A stretch of 64,000 nucleotides of DNA, taken from Acidobacteriota bacterium. GTDB taxonomy: Bacteria; Acidobacteriota; Polarisedimenticolia; J045. Shown in pieces: positions 57,542-64,000 of this stretch. The position numbers and the translations under genes were made by a program. The DNA is taken from the NCBI GenBank assembly GCA_030949985.1, contig JAUZRX010000049.1, positions 1-64,000 of the forward strand. Direction: 5' to 3'. Position 1 is the first letter of the stretch, and every line of letters begins with the position of its first letter. Below the pieces are notes generated by a model. The model worked only from the letters and a program-made list of their open reading frames with translations. It was not told where the DNA came from and made no database searches.

Positions 57542-58729
57542 ATGCGCGATGAAATCGAGTTCCTGCCCTACGGCCGGCAGAGTCTGGGCGAGGAGGAAAT
57601 CCGGGCGGTCACACGGGTCCTGCGGAGCGACTGGCTGACCCAGGGACCCGAGATCGAGGCCTTCGAAAAGGCCCTTTGCGACCTGACCGGTGCCCGCCAC
57701 GCCGTGGCCGTCTCCAGCGGCACCGCCGCCCTGCACCTGGCCTGCCTGGCCCTGGGTCTCGGCGAGGGCGACGCCGCGATCACCACTCCGCTGACCTTCG
57801 CCGCCACCTCCAACGCCGTACTCTACTGCCGCGCACGACCCCTTTTCGCCGACATCCGGGACGACACCTGGACCCTCGATCCCGAGGCGGTCACCACCGT
57901 TGCCGAGGCCGCGGGCGAGAAGGTGCGGGGCCTGCTGCCGGTACACTTCGCGGGCCTGCCGGCAGACGCCGAACGCCTGGTCGACCTGGCCCACCAGCGG
58001 GGCTGGTGGGTGATCGAGGACGCCTGCCACGCCCTCGGCGCCCGCTGGCGCGACGGCCGGGGACGCTGGCGGGAGGTGGGTGACTCTCCGGCCGACGCCA
58101 CGGTGCTCTCCTTCCACCCGGTCAAGCCCATCACCACCGGTGAGGGTGGCGCGGTGCTCACCGGCCGCGAGGACGTGGCGCGCCGGGTACGCGAGCTGCG
58201 CCACCACGGCATCGTCCGCGATCCCGCCCACCTCGAGCGCCGCGGACCCGGCTGGTACCACGAGATGCAGCACCTGGGCTTCAACTACCGCGTCACGGAC
58301 ATCCAGTGCGCCCTGGGCCGGGTGCAACTCTCCCGCCTGCCGGGCTTCGTCGAGCGCCGTCGCCGCCTCGCCGCCCTCTACCGGGAGCGCCTCGAAGGCG
58401 ACCGGCGCATCCGCCTCCAGGCCGAGGTCCCCGAGGCCCGCTCGGCATGGCACCTGCTGGCCGTGCGGGTCCCCCACCGCGACAGGGTCTACGACCTCCT
58501 CCGGGCCCGGCGCATCGGCGCCCAGGTGCACTACCCACTGGTTTCCTCCCATCCCTACTATCGCCGGCTGGGGCATACCCCGGAGTCCTGCCCCGTAGCC
58601 GCGCGTCATGCGGCGGGCACCCTCTCCCTGCCCCTCTACCCGGATCTCACCGATGCCCAGGTGGGGCGGGTCTGCGACGCCCTGATCCATGCTCTCGACA
58701 CCGCCGAAACCGCCGGAGGGGGCTCTTGA
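57542..58729 (+). CDS. pseC: UDP-4-amino-4,6-dideoxy-beta-L-AltNAc aminotransferase PseC
   Basis: The 395-residue PLP enzyme (DegT/DnrJ/EryC1 family) has VAVSSGTAALHLACLALGLG, TPLTFAATSNAVLYCRARP, WVIEDACHALGA, the PLP lysine in FHPVKPITTGEGGAV and LGFNYRVTDIQCALG. The YGRQSLGEEEIRAVTRVLRS start and position right after pseB identify it as PseC, which adds the 4-amino group. The ATG at 57542 is 11 bases after the pseB stop. Confidence 0.94.
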   Translation: MRDEIEFLPYGRQSLGEEEIRAVTRVLRSDWLTQGPEIEAFEKALCDLTGARHAVAVSSGTAALHLACLALGLGEGDAAITTPLTFAATSNAVLYCRARPLFADIRDDTWTLDPEAVTTVAEAAGEKVRGLLPVHFAGLPADAERLVDLAHQRGWWVIEDACHALGARWRDGRGRWREVGDSPADATVLSFHPVKPITTGEGGAVLTGREDVARRVRELRHHGIVRDPAHLERRGPGWYHEMQHLGFNYRVTDIQCALGRVQLSRLPGFVERRRRLAALYRERLEGDRRIRLQAEVPEARSAWHLLAVRVPHRDRVYDLLRARRIGAQVHYPLVSSHPYYRRLGHTPESCPVAARHAAGTLSLPLYPDLTDAQVGRVCDALIHALDTAETAGGGS

Positions 58730-59469
58730 GCCGCACCGTCGCCATCGTCCAGGCCCGGATGGGCTCGACCCGGCTGCCGGGCAAGGCCCTCGAGCCCATC
58801 GGGGCACGGCCGATGCTCGCACGGGTGCTCGAACGCCTGGCCCGCTGCCGGCGCCTGGACGCCCTGGCCGTCGCCATCCCCGACACCCCGGACAACGAAC
58901 CGCTGGCCGCCGTCGCCCGGCGGGCCGGCGTCGAGGTCTGCCGCGGCAGCGAAGACGACGTCCTCGGCCGCTACCTGCTGGCCGCCGCCGCCACGGACGC
59001 CGACCCCATCGTGCGCGTCACCAGCGACTGCCCCCTGATCGACCCGGAGCTGGTGGACCGCACCGTCGCGCTTTTTTTCCGCCGGCCCGGCCGTGCCGAC
59101 CTGGCCTGCAACACCCGGCCGCGCCGCTGGCCGCGGGGCCTGGACACGGAGGTGATCGCCCGCGCCGCCCTCGAAAGGGCCGCCTCGGCGTGCACCGATC
59201 CCACCCTGCGCGAGCACGTCACCGCCCCGATCTACGCCCGCCCCGAGGGCTACGTCATCCGCGGCCTGGAGAGCGCGGAGGATCATTCCCGCCTGCGCTG
59301 GACGGTCGACACCCCCGAAGACCTGGCTTTCGTCAGGGAGGTCTACCAGGCCCTGGACCGGCCTTCGGGCAAGCCCTTCGGCTGGCGCCGCATCCTCGAA
59401 CTCCTCGAGCGCCGACCGGAACTGCTCCGCATCAACGCCCACGTGCGCCAGAAGGGAGCCGCCCCATGA
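58726..59469 (+). CDS. pseF: SpsF/PseF-type cytidylyltransferase
   Basis: The 247-residue protein has the nucleotidyltransferase start VAIVQARMGSTRLPGKALEP, EDDVLGRYLLAAAATDADPI and VRVTSDCPLIDPELVD. In flagellin-sugar loci this SpsF-like form activates the nonulosonic acid as a CMP-sugar (the PseF step). The TTG start at 58726 forms a TTGA overlap with pseC and follows GGAGGGGG. The symbol is by context. Confidence 0.8.
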   Translation: MSRTVAIVQARMGSTRLPGKALEPIGARPMLARVLERLARCRRLDALAVAIPDTPDNEPLAAVARRAGVEVCRGSEDDVLGRYLLAAAATDADPIVRVTSDCPLIDPELVDRTVALFFRRPGRADLACNTRPRRWPRGLDTEVIARAALERAASACTDPTLREHVTAPIYARPEGYVIRGLESAEDHSRLRWTVDTPEDLAFVREVYQALDRPSGKPFGWRRILELLERRPELLRINAHVRQKGAAP

Positions 59470-60494
59470 CCGCCCCGGTGGTGCTGCGCTGCGATGCCGG
59501 AGAGCATATCGGCGCGGGGCATCTGGTCCGCAGTCTGGCCCTGGGTGAAGGGCTGGTGGGCTGCGGCGCCCGGGCCCTGCTGCTCACCCCTCCGCTGCCG
59601 GATGCCTGGCGGCGCATGATCGCCGATCGCGACGTGGAACTGCTGGAAGTCCCGGGCCTGGCCCCCGGCCGGGTCAGCACCCAACTCCTCGTCGAAGCCG
59701 TCGGCACGGTGCCCCGGGCGGTGGTGCTCGACGGTTACGCCTTCGGCGCCGAGGCGATCGAACCGTTGGCCGCCAGGGGGACGCTGGTGACGATGATCTG
59801 CGACCACGGTGAGAACCTGGGCGCCGACGTGGTCATCGATCCCAACCTCTCGGCCGACCCCGGCCGCTATGATGCGACTCCCCTGCGCCTGATCGGCCCG
59901 CGCTATGCCCTGTTGCGGAAAGAATTCCGCCGGCCCGGGCCCCGAGGCCCGGCGGGCGGCCGGCCGCGGGTGCTGGTTTGCCTGGGCGGTTCGGCCACCG
60001 CCGCCCTCGTCCCCCGCCTGACCCGCGCGCTGGCCGCCAGCGGGTCGGCGATCGAGGTGCGGGTGATCGGCAACCCCCATGACCGTGTCAGCCCCCAGGC
60101 CCCGCCTCCCACCTCCGGGATGGAAATTCACTGGCTCGAGCCCCGCCCCAGCCTGGTGGACGAACTGCTCACCGCCGACCTGGCCCTGTTGGCCGCCGGA
60201 GGGGTGCGCTTCGAGGCGGCCCGCTGCGGTTGCCCGATGGTGCTGGGCATCCTGGCCGACAACCAGGTGGCCGACGCCCAGGCCTTCGCCACGGCCGGCG
60301 CCGCCGTGCTCGCCGGCTGGTGGAAACAGGCCGATCCCCCGGCCCTGGGCCGGACGATCCGTTCCCTGATCGACCACCCGGCGAAAAGAGAAGCGCTGGC
60401 CGCTCGCGCCGCGGAAATCGTCGACGGCCGCGGCGCCGAGCGGGCGGCCCGCAAGCTGCTCGCAGCCACCCGGCAGCAGGAGACCCGCCCATGA
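59466..60494 (+). CDS. pseG: UDP-2,4-diacetamido-2,4,6-trideoxy-beta-L-altropyranose hydrolase PseG
   Basis: The 342-residue GT-B-like enzyme has VVLRCDAGEHIGAGHLVRSL with the catalytic GxGHxxR His, VLVCLGGSATAALVPRLTRA and HWLEPRPSLVDELLTADLAL. PseG removes UDP from the 2,4-diamino sugar. The ATG overlaps the previous stop by four bases and the next gene starts in the same way. Confidence 0.92.
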   Translation: MTAPVVLRCDAGEHIGAGHLVRSLALGEGLVGCGARALLLTPPLPDAWRRMIADRDVELLEVPGLAPGRVSTQLLVEAVGTVPRAVVLDGYAFGAEAIEPLAARGTLVTMICDHGENLGADVVIDPNLSADPGRYDATPLRLIGPRYALLRKEFRRPGPRGPAGGRPRVLVCLGGSATAALVPRLTRALAASGSAIEVRVIGNPHDRVSPQAPPPTSGMEIHWLEPRPSLVDELLTADLALLAAGGVRFEAARCGCPMVLGILADNQVADAQAFATAGAAVLAGWWKQADPPALGRTIRSLIDHPAKREALAARAAEIVDGRGAERAARKLLAATRQQETRP

Positions 60495-61537
60495 AGATCC
60501 TCGACGTGGCCGGCCGGAAGATCGGTCCCGGCCACCCCTGCTTCATCGTCGCCGAGGCCGGCTCGAATCACAACGGCAACCTGGCCCAGGCCCATGCCCT
60601 GATCGATGCCGCCGCCGAAGCCCGGGCCGACGCGGTGAAGTTCCAGCTCTTCACCGCAGCGCGACTCTATCCCCGCAGCGCGGGACGCAGCGAATACCTC
60701 GGCCTGCCCCGTTCGATCTACGAGATCATCGAAGAAATGGAATTACCTCCCGAGTGGCTCGGTGAACTGTCGGCCCACGCCCGGGACAAGGGGCTGGTCT
60801 TCTTCGGAGCGGTCTTCGACGAGGGCGCGGCGGACCTGCTGGACCCGTACGTGGAATTGTTCAAGATCGCCTCCTACGAGATGACCCACCTGCCCCTGCT
60901 GCGCCACGTGGCCGCCAAGGGCAAACCGGTGATCCTCTCCACGGGCACCGCCCGCCTCGACGAGGTGCGCCGCTCGGTGCAGGCCTTTCTGGCCACCGGC
61001 AACACCGAGCTGGCCCTGCTCCAGTGCACGGCGCGTTACCCCACTCCCATCGAGGCTCTCAACGTCCGTGCCCTGGTCACTCTGCGCGAGACATTCGCTC
61101 AACCCACGGGCCTGTCCGACCACAGCCGCGACCCGGTGTTGGGCCCGATGACAGCCGTGGCCCTCGGCGCCTCGATCATCGAAAAGCACTTCACGCTTTC
61201 AAACCGCCTGCCCGGACCCGACCACGCCTTCGCCGTCGAGCCCGACGAGTTGGCCCTGCTGGTCCGCCGGGTACGCGAAGTGGAAGCCGCGCTGGGCGAC
61301 GGCCGTAAGGAGGTGCTGGAAGTCGAGCACGAACTGCGCTCGTTCAGCCGGCGCTGCCTGTTCACCACCCGGCCGGTGCGCGCCGGCGAGTCCTTCACCC
61401 CGGACAACGTGGCCGCGCTGCGGCGCGGTGTGCTCGACCCGGGCCTCGAGCCGGAGCATCTCGAACGCGTGCTGACCGCCCGCGCCGCCCGGGACCTGCC
61501 CGCCGAGTCCCCCATCACGGAGGAAGACCTGGCGTGA
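60491..61537 (+). CDS. pseI: Pseudaminic acid synthase PseI
   Basis: The 348-residue enzyme belongs to the NeuB/PseI family: CFIVAEAGSNHNGNLAQAHA, AVKFQLFTAARLYPRS, SYEMTHLPLLRHVAAKGKPV, LLQCTARYPTPIEALNVRAL, GLSDHSRDPVLGPMTAVALG and FTLSNRLPGPDHAFAVEP. A C-terminal SAF (antifreeze-like) domain starts near residue 290. It condenses the 2,4-diamino hexose with phosphoenolpyruvate. Context favours pseudaminic over neuraminic or legionaminic acid. Confidence 0.93.
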   Translation: MKILDVAGRKIGPGHPCFIVAEAGSNHNGNLAQAHALIDAAAEARADAVKFQLFTAARLYPRSAGRSEYLGLPRSIYEIIEEMELPPEWLGELSAHARDKGLVFFGAVFDEGAADLLDPYVELFKIASYEMTHLPLLRHVAAKGKPVILSTGTARLDEVRRSVQAFLATGNTELALLQCTARYPTPIEALNVRALVTLRETFAQPTGLSDHSRDPVLGPMTAVALGASIIEKHFTLSNRLPGPDHAFAVEPDELALLVRRVREVEAALGDGRKEVLEVEHELRSFSRRCLFTTRPVRAGESFTPDNVAALRRGVLDPGLEPEHLERVLTARAARDLPAESPITEEDLA

Positions 61538-63198
61538 ACCAGCCGGCCGCTCAGCCGCCCTGGCGCTGCCTGTTCCTCGGCTACCTCTGGAGGGTGGCCG
61601 AGGTGCTCGCCCGCAACCCGCGCACGGAGCTGCTGGCCGCCGGCATCGAGCCCCAGCGGTCGCGCACGGCGGCCATGAAGCAAGCCTGCGAGCGCCTGGG
61701 GCTGGCGACCTGGGATGCCCGCGGCATCAGGACTTCGAAAAAGCTGCGGGCGTGGCTGGACGCCGGAGTGGACCTGGTGGTGGTGGGCGCCTTCGGCCAG
61801 ATCCTCCCGCGCTGGATCCTCGACGCACCCCGGCTCGGCGTGCTCAACGTCCACGGCTCGTGGCTTCCCGAGTACCGTGGCGGTTGCCCCCTCGAGGAGC
61901 AGATTCTCGACGGCCGCCGCCAGGCCGGCGCCAGCCTGCACTGGATGAGCGAGGGGGTGGACACCGGCCCCATCGTCGCCCGTCGGCGCTTTGCCATCGG
62001 CGAGCACGACACCTACGAACAGGTCTACGAGCGCTTCCACCGCACCGCGGCCGACCTGCTCGAACAGCAGCTCGCCGAACCCTACGAGAACTGGCCCCGC
62101 ATTGAGCAGGCCGCCGCCGCACCGGCTCGTCCGCCGCTGAAGCCGGCCGCGGGGAAGATCGACTGGGACCACCACGCTGAAAGCATCGAGCGCCGGGTGC
62201 GCGCCCTGGGCTGGCGCGGGTGGGTGCGCGCACCGATCGCCCCCGGGAACGATGTGGTCATCCACGAAGCCCACGCCGAACCGCTGGACGAGCCGGCTAC
62301 ACCGGGGATGGTGCTCGAAGCCGGTGAGCATCCCCTGGTGAGCGCCGGGAGCCGCAGCGCCCTGCGGCTGATCCGCTGGGGAGGCGCCCGGCTGCCCCTG
62401 GGAACCTGCCTGGCCCCGCCCCTGGCCACCGCGCCCCGCCCCCGGGTGGCGATGATGCAGCCCACCTTCCTCCCCTGGCAGGGCTACTTCGCCCTGATGG
62501 CCCAGGCCGATCTCTTCGTCTTCCTCGACGACTTCCAGTTCTCCCGTCGCTCCTATCACCAGCGCAACCGCCTGCTCAAGGGCGGTGGGCGCTGGGGCTG
62601 GCTCACCCTCCCGGTGGAGCACACAGGCGCCGGCCGCCCCGCCCTCGACCAGGTGCGGGCCACTCCCGACGCCGCCACCCGACGCAAGATGCTCGAGTCG
62701 ATCCGGCACGCCTACGCCACGGCTCCTTTCTTCGATTCCCTTTTCCGCTGGATCGAGACATGGATCGAAGAACCCTGGCCCCACCTGGCGGCGATGAACG
62801 AGGCGCTGATCGTCCACTGCGCCCGCCTGTTGGGCATCGACACCCCCGTCGCGCGCTCCTCGGAACTGGGAGGCGGCGGCCGGCGTTCGGCCCGCATCGC
62901 CTCCCTGCTCGAAGCGACCGGTGCCCGCACCTACCTCGCCGCCCGCGGTTCGGCCGGCTACATGCTCGAGGACGGCGTCTTTCCCCTCGCGGGGGTGACG
63001 ACCCTCTTCCAGGATTTCCAGCCGCGACCCTACCCCCAACGCGGGGTGACGGGCTTCGTGCCCTATCTCTCGTTACTCGACGCTCTCTTCCAGCTCGGCC
63101 CCGACGCCACGCGGCGGCTGATCGTGCGCGGGCAGGGAGCGATGGTGGAGTGGAGCACCCTCGCCGCCGAGGCCGGGCGGGAGGACGGGGCGAGATGA
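61534..63198 (+). CDS. Fusion of formyltransferase and WbqC-like protein
   Basis: Residues 1-300 are a methionyl-tRNA-formyltransferase-like domain with the catalytic Asn-His in LNVHGSWLPEYRGGCPL and Asp in MSEGVDTGPIVAR, plus the FMT-type C-terminal part. Residues ~303-554 are a WbqC-like domain (VAMMQPTFLPWQGYFALMAQ, FVFLDDFQFSRRSYHQRNRL), a family found in O-antigen and flagellin sugar loci. It probably N-formylates the amino sugar using 10-formyl-tetrahydrofolate. It starts with GTG overlapping pseI by four bases. No acetyltransferase PseH is encoded nearby. Confidence 0.85.
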   Translation: MNQPAAQPPWRCLFLGYLWRVAEVLARNPRTELLAAGIEPQRSRTAAMKQACERLGLATWDARGIRTSKKLRAWLDAGVDLVVVGAFGQILPRWILDAPRLGVLNVHGSWLPEYRGGCPLEEQILDGRRQAGASLHWMSEGVDTGPIVARRRFAIGEHDTYEQVYERFHRTAADLLEQQLAEPYENWPRIEQAAAAPARPPLKPAAGKIDWDHHAESIERRVRALGWRGWVRAPIAPGNDVVIHEAHAEPLDEPATPGMVLEAGEHPLVSAGSRSALRLIRWGGARLPLGTCLAPPLATAPRPRVAMMQPTFLPWQGYFALMAQADLFVFLDDFQFSRRSYHQRNRLLKGGGRWGWLTLPVEHTGAGRPALDQVRATPDAATRRKMLESIRHAYATAPFFDSLFRWIETWIEEPWPHLAAMNEALIVHCARLLGIDTPVARSSELGGGGRRSARIASLLEATGARTYLAARGSAGYMLEDGVFPLAGVTTLFQDFQPRPYPQRGVTGFVPYLSLLDALFQLGPDATRRLIVRGQGAMVEWSTLAAEAGREDGAR

Positions 63199-64000
63199 GC
63201 CGCCTGCTGCTGCCCCGCCGCTCGGGAGGCACCCTGGTCCGCCGGGCCCGCCCGGGAGACCTGCTGCTGGCCCCGGGCCGCGCCGCGCCGGATGCCCCCC
63301 CGGGGGTCCGGGTGATCCACCGGGAGGAAGTGGCCGACCCGGCGGCCCTCGACGCCCTCTCCCGGGCCGCGGTGGCGGGATTGCGCGCGTGGATCGGCGC
63401 CTGCGGCGAGGACCGCGAGGCGGTGGAGGCCCTGGTCGGTGCCGAGTTGGTGCGGCTGCTGGGCAGCCTCAAGACCCTGCTGTTGTTCGAGCGGGTCGTG
63501 GCGATCACCGGCTTTCGGGGCCGGATCCTCGCCGCCCGCAGTTGGCCGGGCCTGGACGTGGCCGTGGAACTGGTCCGGCAGCAGACGGAGGGCCTTTTCG
63601 AGCTGTCGCTGGGTGACGACCGGCCGCCTGTTTCCCGGCGTCTCGTCGCCGCTCTGCGGCAGGGGCGCGGCCGCTCGGCGCCCGGGCCCCAGCCGGCCGG
63701 GGCGGCCCCTTCCGCTGAGGGAGGCGTCTGGGCCATGGTCACCACCCGCGGCCAGGCTCTATGCCAAGAGCTGGAAGCGGGAGGGCTGGCTCTTCACCGC
63801 TGGTTTCCCGGCGAGGAGAACCGCTACCTGCCCGGCATCGACGCTCCCGATCCGGCCACCCTCGCCGATCTTGCGGCGGCGTGGGAGCGCGGCCTCCAGC
63901 GCCTGGCGACCCATCCCTTCGCGATGCCATCTCCCTGGCCCCGAACCCTGCCGGCGGGCCGCTGCCTCGAGGCCTGGCTGCGACGGACCCCGCCGGACCT
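63195..64000 (+). CDS. Unidentified protein of the pse operon, 3' end outside window
   Basis: The ATG at 63195 overlaps the previous stop (ATGA). The frame is open to the end of the window with more than 265 codons, all with strong GC bias at third positions. It begins MSRLLLPRRSGGTLVRRARP and contains LLGSLKTLLLFERVVAITGF. I see no GNAT, glycosyltransferase or other motif. By position it should act in sugar modification or transfer, but this is inference. Confidence 0.75.
   Translation, partial: MSRLLLPRRSGGTLVRRARPGDLLLAPGRAAPDAPPGVRVIHREEVADPAALDALSRAAVAGLRAWIGACGEDREAVEALVGAELVRLLGSLKTLLLFERVVAITGFRGRILAARSWPGLDVAVELVRQQTEGLFELSLGDDRPPVSRRLVAALRQGRGRSAPGPQPAGAAPSAEGGVWAMVTTRGQALCQELEAGGLALHRWFPGEENRYLPGIDAPDPATLADLAAAWERGLQRLATHPFAMPSPWPRTLPAGRCLEAWLRRTPPD

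Overview
The window is a very GC-rich stretch of chromosome from a Gram-negative, diderm bacterium. The Gram-negative call rests on lipopolysaccharide-transport genes (LptB and an LptC/LptA-like fusion), RpoN, lipoprotein processing (LspA, a lipobox protein) and a pseudaminic-acid type sugar pathway. Gene content and order (lptA/C-lptB-rpoN-hpf, DUF4388 and TPR proteins, a RodZ-like HTH protein beside PP2C, a DUF3343-SelD fusion) would fit Acidobacteriota or a deltaproteobacterial-grade lineage. That placement is inference only; there is no rRNA in the window.

Layout. 1-7.5 kb: a GH57 glucanotransferase coupled to an exported chalcone-isomerase-like protein, then a chain of RodZ-like, repeat, TPR and PP2C phosphatase genes. 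7.5-15.6 kb: an exported protein, a degenerate receiver/GGDEF protein, a hydrolase-like protein lacking its nucleophile, a peptide ABC transporter (binding protein and two permeases, no ATPase) ending in an S26 peptidase, and a convergent larE. 16.1-24.4 kb: one 2723-residue secreted subtilase closed by a strong intrinsic terminator. 24.4-25.8 kb: a decayed IS21-type insertion sequence. 25.8-39.7 kb, all minus strand: hpf, rpoN, lptB, lptC/A, a crotonase, a DnaC-like ATPase, a sigma-70 factor, hsp20, dnaK, and membrane/TPR/DUF genes. 39.8-48.1 kb: housekeeping genes (mazG, accA, a xerC/D recombinase, dtd, ssb, apt, acylphosphatase, tRNA-Arg, rpmB).

48.1-51.5 kb is the most distinctive region: a minus-strand selenium operon. 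It runs from a short selenoprotein gene with an in-frame UGA (SelW/Rdx-like CxxU motif, with a hairpin fitting the bacterial SECIS model just behind the UGA), through yedF and a cysteine-desulfurase/selenocysteine-lyase-like enzyme, to selD fused to a DUF3343 domain. The operon would supply selenide and selenophosphate and itself encodes a protein that uses selenocysteine. The selenoprotein is broken by its UGA and would be missed or truncated by standard gene calling.

51.7-53.9 kb holds a DUF368 polyprenyl-phosphate translocase, lspA and a PepSY protein. 54.2-64 kb is a sugar locus. A minus-strand methyltransferase/polysaccharide-deacetylase fusion faces a tightly coupled plus-strand pse operon (pseB, pseC, a SpsF-like cytidylyltransferase, pseG, pseI), a formyltransferase-WbqC fusion and a gene that runs off the window. 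No PseH acetyltransferase is present, which suggests an N-formylated nonulosonic acid.
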